The notes beneath the pieces were generated by a model. The model had not been told where the DNA came from. It was given only the letters and a program-made list of their open reading frames with translations, and did not search any database. From NCBI GenBank assembly GCA_964511405.1, contig CAZEFK010000055.1:1-35587 (forward strand): a stretch of 35,587 nucleotides of DNA, written 5' to 3'. Position numbers and translations under genes: made by a program. Origin of the DNA: CAZEFK01 sp964511405 (GTDB lineage: Bacteria; Pseudomonadota; Alphaproteobacteria; Elsterales; Elsteraceae). Position 1 is the stretch's first letter; each line of letters begins with the position of its first letter. Shown here one piece after another: positions 1 to 10,249 of this stretch.

Positions 1-1526
1 CGGCCGCAGGCGGCGTCGACGGCGGCCGCCACGGCCGCTTCGTCGAACCGCGGCAGCCGGGCCGCGATATGGGCGTCGGGACGGATCAGCAGCGCCGCGC
101 CGGGGGCCAGGCCGCAGCGCGCCGCCACCAGCCCCTCGGGATCGCCGACCGTCAGCAGCGCGACCGGAACCGGCCGGCGCAGCAGCCGGCGGGCGGCGCG
201 CTGCACCGCGGCCGGCACGCCTGCCGGCGGTGGGCGATAGAGCAGCACGAAGCCGGCACCGAGCCGGTCGAGCAGCCAGCCCGGCCGGCCGTTCGCGTCC
301 AGGATCGGGGCATCGGGACAAGGCGCGCCGATGCCGTCGGCGCCACAGGCGCCATAGCTGCAGGGCTTCGACAGCCGGCCGCTGTTGACCAGGGCGCGGG
401 CGAACGGCGCCACCGGCGCCAGGTCGAGCACCGCGTCGCGCAGCGCCGTGGGCATGCCCGGCGGTGGCGTCATGAAGTCGGTCGTGCGCATCGCGTGCCG
501 GATGTTCTCGGCCGACGCCTGCCGCCGCTCGGTGTCGTAGCTGTCGAGCAGCCGCTCGGGCGCCTGTCCGGCCAGCACCAGGGCCAGCTTCCAGGCCAGG
601 TTGTCGGCGTCCTGGATGCCGCCATTGCCGCCGCGGGCCCCGAACGGCGAGACCTGATGGGCGCTGTCGCCGGCGAACAGCACCGGCCCGTGCCGGAACC
701 GCTCGAGCTCGCGGCACTGGAAGGCGTAGACGCTGGCCCACACCAGCTCGAACGGCCGGTCGGGGCCGAGCATGGCGCGGATCCGCGCGGCCACGCGCGC
801 CGGCTGCCGCTCGACGGCGGGGTCGGCGTCCGGGCCCAGCTGGAAATCGATCCGGTAGATTTGGTCGGGCTGCCGATGCAGCAGCGCGGATTGGCCCGAA
901 TGGAAGGGCGGGTGGAACCAGAAGCGGCGCTCGGCGGGAAACTCGCTGGGGATCCGCACGTCGGCGATCAGGAAGCGATCGTCGAACACACGGCCGCGCG
1001 GGGTCAGCCCCAGCAGCTTGCGCAGCGTGCTGTGCGCGCCGTCGGCCGCCACCACGAAGCGGGCGCGCCAGCGCCTGACGCCGTCGGGCGTCTCGACCGC
1101 CAGCTCGGCGCCGCCCGGGCGGCATTCCAGCCCGACCACGCGATGGCGCCAGCGCACCGCCGCGCCGAGCCCGGCCAGCCGTTCGGCGAGCGCGGCCTCG
1201 ACCTCGGCCTGGGACAGATTGACGAAGGCCGGGTAGGCATAGCCGCCCTCGGGCTGCAGGTCGAAGCGATAGAGCTCGCGGTCGCCGCGATGGACCCGGC
1301 CGACGCTCCAGCCGACGCCCCGATCGGCGATCCGCCGGCCGACCCCCAGCCGCCCGAAGATCTCCAGCGTGCGGCGGGCCCAGCAGATGGCGCGGCTGCC
1401 CTCGGTGCGGCCCTCGCCCTGGTCGAACAGCACGAGATCGCGGACGCCGCGCAGCGTGAGGTCGATGGCGGCGGTCAGGCCGACCGGTCCGGCTCCGACC
1501 ACCGCGACGGCAGCCTCCTCGGCCAT
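1..1526 (-). CDS. FAD-dependent aromatic monooxygenase (MhpA/PheA-like), C-terminus cut by window edge
   Basis: Flavoprotein hydroxylase of the p-hydroxybenzoate/phenol hydroxylase class, expected to use NAD(P)H and O2 to hydroxylate an aromatic ring in the cytoplasm. Visible are the FAD Rossmann motif GAGPVGL (residues 11-17), the DG motif VVAADGAHSTLRKLLG (about 158-173) and the second FAD motif FAGDSAHQVSPFGARGGNGG (about 284-303). The last 150 or so residues match the position of the thioredoxin-like tail of MhpA-type enzymes. The ATG at 1524-1526 is preceded by GGGAGG at good spacing. At least 508 codons are present with no stop before base 1. It diverges from a LuxR-type regulator 114 bp away, which is a natural candidate controller. 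The substrate cannot be read from sequence; a 3-(3-hydroxyphenyl)propionate-type acid is only one option. Confidence 0.9.
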   Translation of the reverse strand, partial: MAEEAAVAVVGAGPVGLTAAIDLTLRGVRDLVLFDQGEGRTEGSRAICWARRTLEIFGRLGVGRRIADRGVGWSVGRVHRGDRELYRFDLQPEGGYAYPAFVNLSQAEVEAALAERLAGLGAAVRWRHRVVGLECRPGGAELAVETPDGVRRWRARFVVAADGAHSTLRKLLGLTPRGRVFDDRFLIADVRIPSEFPAERRFWFHPPFHSGQSALLHRQPDQIYRIDFQLGPDADPAVERQPARVAARIRAMLGPDRPFELVWASVYAFQCRELERFRHGPVLFAGDSAHQVSPFGARGGNGGIQDADNLAWKLALVLAGQAPERLLDSYDTERRQASAENIRHAMRTTDFMTPPPGMPTALRDAVLDLAPVAPFARALVNSGRLSKPCSYGACGADGIGAPCPDAPILDANGRPGWLLDRLGAGFVLLYRPPPAGVPAAVQRAARRLLRRPVPVALLTVGDPEGLVAARCGLAPGAALLIRPDAHIAARLPRFDEAAVAAAVDAACG

Positions 1527-1606
1527 GGGCTCCCTCCCCGTCCGGCGCGTGGATCGTGCCGGATTGTTGTCGCACCGGCCGTTTTAGCCGAATCTCGGAC
1601 GGCCGT

Positions 1607-1628
1607 CTGTCCTCCGCCCTGAGGACAG
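1607..1628. promoter_or_regulatory. Perfect 8+6+8 dyad upstream of the LuxR-type gene
   Basis: CTGTCCTC (1607-1614) and its exact reverse complement GAGGACAG (1621-1628) are separated by 6 bases. The right arm runs into the ribosome-binding site (AGGAAGGAG, 1625-1633) of the regulator. The CTGT...ACAG outline and 22-bp length resemble a lux-box-type operator. It could equally be an RNA hairpin that hides the ribosome-binding site. Binding by the adjacent regulator is inference. Confidence 0.5.
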
Positions 1629-1640
1629 GAAGGAGCCACG

Positions 1641-2396
1641 ATGACGCCGATCGGGTGGGACAGCTACGAGGCGCTGGTCGCTGCGGCCGGGACGCCGGCC
1701 ATGGACCAGGCCGTGTTCGCCGCCGTCAACCGGGTGCTGCCGGTCGACGAGGTGTTCGTCTGCGACCGCCCCGACGGCGCGCCGCCCGTCGCGATCCTGG
1801 CGGCCGGCACCCAGCGCAACGTGGCGGCGCGGGTCGCGGGTTATAGCGGCCGGTTCCACCGGCTCGATCCGGCCAACCGCGCGCTGGCCGTCGACCGCGG
1901 CTTCGCCGTGCGGCGGGTGGCAGCCGCCGAGATCGCCGACCGCGACTACCGGGCCCAATGCTGGGACGAGCCGCGCTTTGTCGAGAAGCTGGCGATCGGA
2001 CGCCGGCATCCCGCCGGCTGGTGCGTGGTCAACCTGTACCGCCGGCGCGCGACCGGCCGGTTCGGGGATGCCGACGTGACCCGGCTGGCCGCGGTCGGCC
2101 GGCTGCTATTGCCGCTGTTGCGCAAGCATGCCGGCCTGGCCGGCGTCGTGCCCGAGCCGCTGGCCGGTCTCGAACGGCGGCTGGCCGCGCTGGCGGCCGG
2201 CCTGACCCCACGCGAGCTGGCGGTCTGCGCCCGCACCGCGGCGGGCCAGACGGCCGAGGCGATCGCCCTCGACCTCGGCATCCGTCCGACCAGCGTCGTG
2301 ACCTATCGGCGGCGGGCTTATGGCCGGCTGGGCATCACCAGCGGCTATCAGCTGCTCGGACGCCTGCTCGGCCTTTCAGCCTCCGGGGCCGGTTAG
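1641..2396 (+). CDS. LuxR-family transcriptional regulator
   Basis: A 251-residue regulator. The last 65 residues form a LuxR/GerE helix-turn-helix: LTPRELAVCARTAAGQTAEA from about 188, then IALDLGIRPTSVVTYRRRAY and GRLGI. The first 185 residues have no receiver-domain aspartate pattern, and I cannot assign them to an autoinducer-binding or PAS fold. Start ATG follows AGGAAGGAG. The gene diverges from the flavin monooxygenase, so it probably controls that gene, its own gene, or both, through the dyad at 1607-1628. The ligand is unknown. The downstream neighbour is convergent, so this gene is transcribed alone. Confidence 0.88.
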   Translation: MTPIGWDSYEALVAAAGTPAMDQAVFAAVNRVLPVDEVFVCDRPDGAPPVAILAAGTQRNVAARVAGYSGRFHRLDPANRALAVDRGFAVRRVAAAEIADRDYRAQCWDEPRFVEKLAIGRRHPAGWCVVNLYRRRATGRFGDADVTRLAAVGRLLLPLLRKHAGLAGVVPEPLAGLERRLAALAAGLTPRELAVCARTAAGQTAEAIALDLGIRPTSVVTYRRRAYGRLGITSGYQLLGRLLGLSASGAG

Positions 2397-2595
2397 GCCT
2401 TTCATATGCGCTGCAGCATCGACGCCGCGCCTGCGATCGAATTCACCCGCGCGACCATTTCAGGAACACCGACGCGTTCTCGTTTTGTTCGAGCATGCGA
2501 TATGATCTGACTTAGGCCTATTTGTATACTGATGCTATTAAATTTTTGTTATTCCTCGCTTGATATCGATAATTAGTCATGTCGATCCTGGGGTC

Positions 2596-3777
2596 TCACG
2601 CATAGGCGGTCGAGCCGTCCGGCCGCACCGGCACCTTGCGTTCCCAATGGACATAGTCGGGCTTGGCCAGCACCTCGTCGTTCATCTCGACGCCCCAGCC
2701 CGGCCGATCGGGCCGCAGCTCCAGATGGCCGTCCCGCGGCAGGTAGGGGTCGCGCACATAGTGGGTGCCCTCGGTTCGGGGGGCGTTGGCGTCGACATGG
2801 TAGGCCGCCCCCACCGGCAGCCGGTATTCCAGGATCCGGAAGTTGGGCTGGGCCGCCGAGAAGTGCAGATTGACCGCGGTCGCCAGCGGCCCCATGGGGT
2901 TGTGCGGCGCCACCGTGACATAGTGGGCCTCGGCCAGGGCCGCGATCCGGCGCATCTCCAACAGGCCCCCGACCACGCAGATGTCGGGCTGGATGATGTC
3001 GGCGCCGCCGACCCGGAGCAGCCGCAGGAACTCGAACCGGCTGTAGAGCGACTCGCCAGTGGCCAGGGTGCAGGTCAGCTGGCGCTTGAGATCGCCCCAG
3101 ACCTCGACCGCCTCGGGCCGGATCGGCTCTTCGAAGAACAAGGGGTCGTAGGGCGCCAGCGCATTGCCGAGCTGCACCGCCTGGATCGGCTCGAAGATCT
3201 TGGCGTGGGCGTCGAAGGCGATCTCGTAGTCGCTGCGCACGGTCTCGCGCAGCACCCGGAAATATTCGGCGCTGGTGCGCACCACCTCGCCCCACCGGTG
3301 GGCGTGGAGGTCGATGCGGAAAGGGCTGAGCTTGAACGCCGTGAGACCCCAGCCGTCGTTGAGGGCGTCGAGTTGCTCCTTGGCGTGGACGGGATCGGGG
3401 GCGGTGTAGACGCCGGCATAGACCCTGATCCGGTCGCGGGCATGGCCGCCCAGCAGCATATAGACCGGCACGCCCAGGGCCTTGGCCGAGATGTCCCACA
3501 GGCAGTGGTCGATCGCCGACATGGCGGCCAGGTGCAGGGCGCCCGGCGGGAAGCGCACCTGCTGATGCAGGTAGTGCATCAGATATTCGATCCGGCGCGG
3601 GTCATGGCCCTTGATGAAATGGAACAGATAGTCCAGGAGCGGCGGCAGCGCCTGGTCGGGGCCGTGATTGTAGCACTCGCCCCAGCCGGTCAGGCCGTCG
3701 TCGGTGTCGATGGCCACGATCACGCGCGGCCGGTCCTTGTCGCGCGTCATGAAGGCGCGGAGGCGTTCGATTTTCAC
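2596..3777 (-). CDS. Mandelate racemase/enolase-superfamily sugar-acid dehydratase (galactonate dehydratase-like)
   Basis: A 393-residue member of the mandelate racemase subgroup. These enzymes abstract the proton alpha to a carboxylate and lose water, giving a 2-keto-3-deoxy acid. Metal ligands fit D189 (FDAHAKIF, with H191 as the DxH base of galactonate dehydratase-type enzymes), E216/E217 (FFEEP) and E242 (ATGES). D265 (QPDICVVGG) and H292 (APHNPMGP) supply the other active-site positions. The N-terminal capping domain covers about 1-115 and the barrel about 120-360. The start is GTG at 3775-3777, after AAAGG. It lies on the same strand as, and 237 bp downstream of, an ABC transporter operon, across a palindromic repeat. 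It probably acts on the acid that transporter imports. The exact substrate is not determined. Confidence 0.9.
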   Translation of the reverse strand: MKIERLRAFMTRDKDRPRVIVAIDTDDGLTGWGECYNHGPDQALPPLLDYLFHFIKGHDPRRIEYLMHYLHQQVRFPPGALHLAAMSAIDHCLWDISAKALGVPVYMLLGGHARDRIRVYAGVYTAPDPVHAKEQLDALNDGWGLTAFKLSPFRIDLHAHRWGEVVRTSAEYFRVLRETVRSDYEIAFDAHAKIFEPIQAVQLGNALAPYDPLFFEEPIRPEAVEVWGDLKRQLTCTLATGESLYSRFEFLRLLRVGGADIIQPDICVVGGLLEMRRIAALAEAHYVTVAPHNPMGPLATAVNLHFSAAQPNFRILEYRLPVGAAYHVDANAPRTEGTHYVRDPYLPRDGHLELRPDRPGWGVEMNDEVLAKPDYVHWERKVPVRPDGSTAYA

Positions 3778-3795
3778 TGGATCAGCCTTTCATTT

Positions 3796-3942
3796 ACTCC
3801 TCCTCCCCTTGTGGGAGGAGGTTGGGAGGAGGGGTGTCATGGATACGGCTGAGGGAGATCAAATGTTCGTGGCCGGCTAATCCCTTAGGTCGTCGTATCC
3901 CCCCTCCACCCGACCTCCTCCCACAGGGGGAGGAGGAGAATT
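3796..3942. repeat. Palindromic G/C-rich element with inverted arms (family B)
   Basis: Two self-complementary arms face each other. The first (3796-3838) contains CTCCTCCC-CTTGT-GGGAGGAG followed by a GGGAGGAGGGG tail. The second (3897-3942) starts CCCCTCCACCCGACC and contains CCTCCTCCC-ACAG-GGGGAGGAGG. Together they make a roughly 147-bp inverted-repeat unit between the ABC ATPase and dehydratase genes. Related arms recur at 34976-35086, so this is a dispersed MITE/REP-like repeat. It has no coding capacity and may form a strong RNA hairpin that attenuates or ends transcription. Confidence 0.75.
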
Positions 3943-4014
3943 CGAAATCCGGCAGATTGGCGCCAATGCGTCGTCGCGAGGATGATCGTGGGTGTTGCAT
4001 TCCGCCATCGGCCC

Positions 4015-5732
<1,718 letters not shown>

Positions 5733-5736
<4 letters not shown>

Positions 5737-6860
5737 TTGTTGTACGGATCCGCGGCGTCGCGCAGGCCGTCGCCCAGGAAATTGAGGGCGATCACCGCCG
5801 CGACCACGGCGACGCCGGGGGCGAACAGCCAGGGCGCGGTGGCGATCGATCGGATGTTCTGGGCCTCGCGCAGCAGCACCCCCCACGAGATCGTCGGCGG
5901 CTGCAGCCCCAGCCCCAGAAAGCTGAGCGACGTCTCGGCCAGGATCATGGCCGGGATCGCCAGCGTGATCGACGCGATGATGTGGCTCATGAAGCTCGGC
6001 AGCATGTGCCGGAAGATCACCCGACCCTCCGAGGCGCCATCGAGCCGGGCCGCCATGACGAACTCCTCCGTGCGCAGCGACAGAAAGCGGCCGCGCACGA
6101 CGCGGGCCAGCTGCGCCCAGCCGGTCAGCGACAGGATCACCGTGATCATGAAGTAATGGGTGGTCGCCGGCCAGTCCTGGGGCAGGGCCGCGGCCAGCGC
6201 CAGCCAGATCGGAATCGTCGGCAGCGCCAGCACGAACTCGATGACCCGCTGGATCGCGAAGTCGGTGCGGCCGCCGTAATAGCCCGAGAGCCCGCCCAGC
6301 AGGATGCCGATGGCGAGGGACAGGAACACGCCGACCAGCCCGACCGACAATGAGATCTGCGTGCCCTGCATGATCCGGCTCCAGACACAGCGCCCGAGCC
6401 GGTCGGCGCCGAGCAGGAAGACCGGCTGGCGCGGATCGGACGAGGCGATCAGGTGCAGCCGGGTCGGGATCAGGCCGAAGGCCAGGTAGCGATAGCCCTG
6501 GCCGAACAGGGTCAGATAGACCTTCTTGGCCGGGTCTTCCTTGTAGATCGCCGCCAGGGTGACGGGGTCGCGCTTGAGCACGTTGGGATGGATGTAGGGC
6601 CGGAGCGACCAGCCGCCGTCCGGCGTGCGGTCCAGGACATGCACGGTCTGCGGCGGGAAATAGGCGGCGCGCTGGTCCTGCTTCTCGGGATCGTTGATCG
6701 CGAAGAAGCCGGGCACGGCCGCGATCACATAGAACAGGACCACCACGACCAGCGAGGCCATGGCCAGCCGGTGGCGTTTGAACGCCCACCACATCAGCTG
6801 CCATTGCGAGGCGACCGCGATCGACTTGGGATCGGCGACCGCCAGGACGATGTCGGTCAC
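5733..6860 (-). CDS. ABC importer permease, DppC/OppC type
   Basis: 375-residue inner-membrane permease. A first membrane segment (LAMASLVVVVLFYVIAAVPG, about 32-51) is followed by a periplasmic stretch of roughly 115 residues. A five-segment BPD_transp_1 core comes after that. The EAA loop reads EEFVMAARLDGASEGRVIFR, and SLSFLGLGLQPPTISWG near the C-terminus is typical of the DppC/OppC class. The start is GTG (6858-6860) and overlaps the upstream permease stop as GTGA; the stop overlaps the ATPase start. This arrangement supports a heterodimeric channel with the preceding gene. The periplasmic insert between the first and second segments is typical of this subgroup. Confidence 0.92.
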
Positions 6861-7852
6861 CGGCTGCCCTCCAGGCGGATGCGGGGATCGACCAGCGCCA
6901 GCAGGATGTCGCTGATCAGCGAGCCGACCATGGTGAGCGCGCAGATCAACAACACGAAGGCGCCGGCCAGGTACATGTCCTGGCTCATCAACGACTGCAG
7001 CAGGAGCGGCCCGGCGGTCGGCAGGCTCATCACGATCGCGACGATGATCGAGCCCGAGACCAGGTTGGGCAGCAGCCAGGCGATGGTCGAGATGAACGGG
7101 TTGAGCGCCAGCCGGCACGGATACTTGACCAGCAGGCGGAATTCCGACAGTCCCTTGGCCCGGGCCGTGGTGACATAGGGCTTGTTCAGCTCGTCCAGCA
7201 TGTTGGCGCGCATCACCCGGATCAGGCTGGCGGTGCCCGAGACGCCCAGGATGATCACCGGGATCCACAGATGGCCAAGCAGGTCGACCACCTTGTCCAG
7301 GCTCCACGGCGCCTTCTCGTAGGCCTCCGAGAACAGGCCGTGGACGTCCTGCCCGAACTGCACGGCCGCCACGTACATCAGCACCAGGGCCAACAGGAAG
7401 CTGGGAATCGCCAGGCCGAGGAAGCTGACGAAGGTGGCGGCGTAGTCGCCGATCGAATATTTGCGCACCGCCGAATAGATGCCGATCGGCAGCGCCACCG
7501 CCCAGGTCGCGACCAGGGTGGCGAAGGTCAGCACCAGGGTCAGGGCCATGCGCTCCCAGATCAGCTGGCTGACCGGCTGCTGCCACTCGAAGCTCAAGCC
7601 GAAGTCGCCGCGGAGCAGGATGCCCGAGATCCATTTCCAGTACTGGACGATCATCGGCTGGTCGAGGCCGAAGCGAGCGCGCAGATCGGCCGCGGTGTTC
7701 TGGTCGACCACTTCGTTGGAGGCGGCCAGCGTCGCAATATAGGTCGTGACATAGTCGCCGGGCGGCAGCCGGATCAGCACGAACGCCAGGAAGCTGACGA
7801 CGACCAGTGCCGGCACCATCCAGACGAGGCGCTTGAGGATGTAGCGCAGCAT
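6857..7852 (-). CDS. ABC importer permease, DppB/OppB type
   Basis: 331-residue inner-membrane permease starting MLRYILKRLVWMVPALVVVS, the classic DppB/OppB N-terminus, then LIRLPPGDYVTTYIA. About six membrane segments follow. The EAA-type loop is MRANMLDELNKPYVTTARAK, followed by GLSEFRLL. The C-terminus, LISDILLALVDPRIRLEGSR, is also characteristic. The ATG at 7850-7852 is chosen because it gives the standard N-terminus; an in-frame extension to 7885 would add an unconserved tail that enters the repeat. The upstream binding-protein gene is separated by about 330 bp filled with repeats. The two genes may therefore no longer be equally expressed. Confidence 0.9.
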   Translation of the reverse strand: MLRYILKRLVWMVPALVVVSFLAFVLIRLPPGDYVTTYIATLAASNEVVDQNTAADLRARFGLDQPMIVQYWKWISGILLRGDFGLSFEWQQPVSQLIWERMALTLVLTFATLVATWAVALPIGIYSAVRKYSIGDYAATFVSFLGLAIPSFLLALVLMYVAAVQFGQDVHGLFSEAYEKAPWSLDKVVDLLGHLWIPVIILGVSGTASLIRVMRANMLDELNKPYVTTARAKGLSEFRLLVKYPCRLALNPFISTIAWLLPNLVSGSIIVAIVMSLPTAGPLLLQSLMSQDMYLAGAFVLLICALTMVGSLISDILLALVDPRIRLEGSR

Positions 7853-7880
7853 AGGGCTATGCCTTTGACTGCCGACCGCC

Positions 7881-7984
7881 GTCATCCCCGCGAACGCGGG
7901 GATCCAGCCGGTGTGGCAGACTCCGGGTCGACACGGTTGATATCAGCGTCGCGCCAACTGGATTCCCGCTTTCGAGGCTCTGAA
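7881..7984. repeat. MITE-like palindromic repeat, copy 1 (family A)
   Basis: A 104-bp unit beginning GTCATCCCCGCGAACGCGGG and ending with a decayed inverted copy (CTGGATTCCCGCTTTCGAGG). Each end is itself a small palindrome (CCCCGCG-AA-CGCGGGG). A second copy of the same length follows 25 bp later in the same orientation. No open frame fits; this is a non-autonomous repeat between the binding-protein and permease genes. Confidence 0.8.
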
Positions 7985-8009
7985 ACAATCGCCAGTCAAC
8001 ACCCCTGTT

Positions 8010-8113
8010 GTCATCCCCGCGAACGCGGTGATCCAGCTGTTGTGGCAAGTTCCAAGCCTCGGCACATGATATTGACGTTGAGCCAACTGGATCCCCGCCT
8101 TCGCGGGGATGAC
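8010..8113. repeat. MITE-like palindromic repeat, copy 2 (family A)
   Basis: A 104-bp unit from GTCATCCCCGCGAACGCGGT to CTTCGCGGGGATGAC, with near-perfect terminal inverted repeats of about 27 bp (GTCATCCCCGCG...GATCCAG against CTGGATC...CGGGGATGAC). The interior matches copy 1 loosely (TGTGGCA, GATATT/GATATC, GCCAACTGGAT). This copy keeps both ends better than copy 1. Confidence 0.82.
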
Positions 8114-8149
8114 GAACCAAGAAAAGCCCGCGCGCCAATTCCTTCCCCC

Positions 8150-8172
8150 TCCTTCCGCGGGAATGACGAGAA
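8150..8172. repeat. Fragment of a family A repeat end
   Basis: CCTTCCGCGGGAATGACGAG resembles the right end of the preceding element (CCTTCGCGGGGATGACGAA). It looks like a third, degenerate half-copy lying 8 bp from the stop codon of the binding-protein gene. Confidence 0.45.
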
Positions 8173-8179
8173 CGGTCCA

Positions 8180-10156
8180 TCATGTGAAGAAGAACTGCTG
8201 CGGCAGCGCCGGCGCCGGGTTCGGCCAGGTCCAGGAATCCGGGTATTTCGGCGGCACGTTGTGCAGGTTGTTCTTGCACACGCCAAAGCTGTTGACGGCC
8301 AGGCACACCCCGATGGTCTCGAAGGCGTCGGCGGCCAAGTCGAAGACCTGCTTCATGAGCGCGCCGCGCTTGGCGAGGTCGGTGGTGCCGCGGGCCTGGT
8401 CGAACAGCTTCATGCGCTCCTTCTGGCTGTCCGGCGGCTCCTGGCCGTCCTTGCCGCCCGACACGTACCAGACCGCCCAGGGGAGGGCGTAGCGCGAGCC
8501 CTGGGTGTGCTGGGCGAAGAAGTCGCGCGGGTCGAGCATCGGATCGAGGCCGCCCGGGCCGGGCCACACCGCCGCGTCATGGGCGTTGTCGTCGCCGCGC
8601 TGGTAGTAGAGCGCGCGTTCGATGGTGTTGACCTTGATGTCGACGCCGATCGCGGCCCAATGGCGCTTGATCAGTTCAAGCGTATCGACGGCGTCGGGAT
8701 TGAGGGTCGGGATCACGTCGATCGCGAAGAACACCTTCTGGCCGTCGGGGCGCAGCCGCATGCCCTTGTCGTCGACCTTGTCGTAGCCGAGCTTCTCCAG
8801 GATCTGGACCGCCTGGTCGGGATCGTAGTCGGTGAACTGGCGCGCCAGCGTCTCATGGTACCAGGGATGGCCCGGCCGCGGCCCGGTCTGGTAGGGCTCG
8901 GACTGGCCGAGATAGACCAGCTCGATGATCTCCTGGCGGTTGATGCCCAGCGACAGCGCCTTGCGGAAGTCCTTCGACGCGAACATCGCCCGCATCTTGG
9001 GATCCTTGTGCGTGATGTTCAGATAGATCTGGCACTGCTGCGCCGACGAGCTGATCAGCTCGACCAGGTGATAGTCCGACTTGAGGGCGCCCTGGGACAG
9101 GGCCGGCTTGTTCTGGATGACGGTGATGTGGCGGTCCTGCAGGTCGAGCCGGCCGGACACGGCGTCCAGCATCAGGGACTCGACGTCCTGGCTGATGCCG
9201 AAGTTGATCTGGTCGATGTAAGGCAGCTGCTTGCCGTCGGTGTCGACCTGCCAGAAATAGGGATTGCGCTCGGCGACCACGCGGGTGGCGCCCCCGGTGT
9301 AGGGCTCCTTGATCACCCAGGGATCGATCACCGGCTTTTCGGGATTGCCCCAGCGCGACGGGATCTCGATGTCGCCGCACTTGGCGCGGAACAGGGCCGC
9401 CCAATCGGACAGGTTGGCCTGCTTCACCAGGTCGCCGACCTTGGGATTGTACTTGGGATGGAACTGGCTGGCGTAATGCTTCGGGTACAGGGTCGGATAC
9501 TGGCCGAGCGGCGTCGCCATCGCTTCCAGGAACATCGCGTAGCCGGCGGCGAACACGAACTTGACGGTCTGGTCGTCGATTTTCTGGACCGTGCAGGGCT
9601 GGTTCTTGATCACGATCGCCGATGGCGGCGAATGGAACAGCTCCGGGTTCTTGGCGCAGTCCTCGATCGAGAACAGGATGTCGTCGGCGCCGAACGGCTG
9701 GCCGTCCGACCATTTCATGCCGCGGCGCAGGTGGAAGGTGAACTCGGTCGCCTCGGGATTGACCTCCCATTTCTCGGCGACGCAGGGCTGGACTTCGGTG
9801 AACGCCAGGTTCCAGCGCACCAGCCCCTGATTGCCGATGACCTTGAGGATGCCGTTGTGGTCGGCGCTGCCGCGCAGGCCGCGCCGGAGCGTGCCGCCAT
9901 AGCCGCCGACCTTCTCGAACGGCGTGACGACCATCGGGCTCGCCGGCAGTCGCTCCGCCAGCGGCGGCAGCCGCTTGTCGGCGACCAGCTTGGCCAGTCC
10001 GGGCGCTTCCTTGGCCGCGTCCTGGGCGGCGGCGCGCCGCGACAGCGCGACCAGGCCGGCTGCCCCGGCCATGCCCCCGACCATGCCCTGGAGCACCCGG
10101 CGCCGCCCCATGATGGCGCCGCCGCCCGGCTGACGCTGCGTACGGTCGTCGGTCAT
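8180..10156 (-). CDS. Family 5 extracellular solute-binding protein, Tat-exported
   Basis: 658-residue periplasmic binding protein of the DppA/OppA family (SBP_bac_5). A twin-arginine signal is visible: GRRRVLQGM (from about residue 17), a hydrophobic stretch, then cleavage near SRRAAAQDA. The mature part has typical landmarks, including LNLAFTEVQPCVAEKWEVN-like text (WNLAFTEVQPCVAEKWEVNP) and the FTFHLRRGMKWSDGQPFGAD segment. It is longer than E. coli DppA, as is common in alphaproteobacterial members. Start ATG (10154-10156) follows GGGAGGAAG. It is the first gene of the transporter operon and diverges from the GntR regulator across 93 bp. It delivers ligand to the two permeases downstream. 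Ligand unknown; the operon context suggests a sugar-acid-containing compound. Confidence 0.93.
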   Translation of the reverse strand: MTDDRTQRQPGGGAIMGRRRVLQGMVGGMAGAAGLVALSRRAAAQDAAKEAPGLAKLVADKRLPPLAERLPASPMVVTPFEKVGGYGGTLRRGLRGSADHNGILKVIGNQGLVRWNLAFTEVQPCVAEKWEVNPEATEFTFHLRRGMKWSDGQPFGADDILFSIEDCAKNPELFHSPPSAIVIKNQPCTVQKIDDQTVKFVFAAGYAMFLEAMATPLGQYPTLYPKHYASQFHPKYNPKVGDLVKQANLSDWAALFRAKCGDIEIPSRWGNPEKPVIDPWVIKEPYTGGATRVVAERNPYFWQVDTDGKQLPYIDQINFGISQDVESLMLDAVSGRLDLQDRHITVIQNKPALSQGALKSDYHLVELISSSAQQCQIYLNITHKDPKMRAMFASKDFRKALSLGINRQEIIELVYLGQSEPYQTGPRPGHPWYHETLARQFTDYDPDQAVQILEKLGYDKVDDKGMRLRPDGQKVFFAIDVIPTLNPDAVDTLELIKRHWAAIGVDIKVNTIERALYYQRGDDNAHDAAVWPGPGGLDPMLDPRDFFAQHTQGSRYALPWAVWYVSGGKDGQEPPDSQKERMKLFDQARGTTDLAKRGALMKQVFDLAADAFETIGVCLAVNSFGVCKNNLHNVPPKYPDSWTWPNPAPALPQQFFFT

Positions 10157-10233
10157 CGCTTCCTCCCTGCCTGTCGCCCAGTTGTAATATGAGAAGGCAA
10201 CCAGAGTCGACCCTGGACCTTCCTGTTGAAATC

Positions 10234-10243
10234 TGATATATCA
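10234..10243. promoter_or_regulatory. Candidate GntR/FCD operator, palindrome TGATATATCA
   Basis: TGATATATCA is a perfect 10-bp AT-rich palindrome in GC-rich DNA, 6 bp before the ATG at 10250 and 78 bp from the start of the divergent binding-protein gene. Short T-rich/A-rich palindromes of this kind are typical FCD-regulator sites. A site here could control both directions. Confidence 0.5.
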
Positions 10244-10249
10244 CCATCG

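Noticed and set aside
69..1622. Plus-strand open frame across the first 1.6 kb
   Set aside because: The minus strand encodes a clear FAD monooxygenase with all motifs. The plus-strand translation lacks any signature.
7881..8113. Regularly spaced repeats as a CRISPR array
   Set aside because: Only two units, each a long palindrome with similar interiors; no unique spacers and no cas genes.
7271..10192. Very long plus-strand open frame opposite the binding-protein and permease genes
   Set aside because: It is antisense to well-recognised ABC transporter genes. Its translation is Arg/Gln/His/Asp-rich and matches nothing, as expected from high GC3 on the opposite strand.
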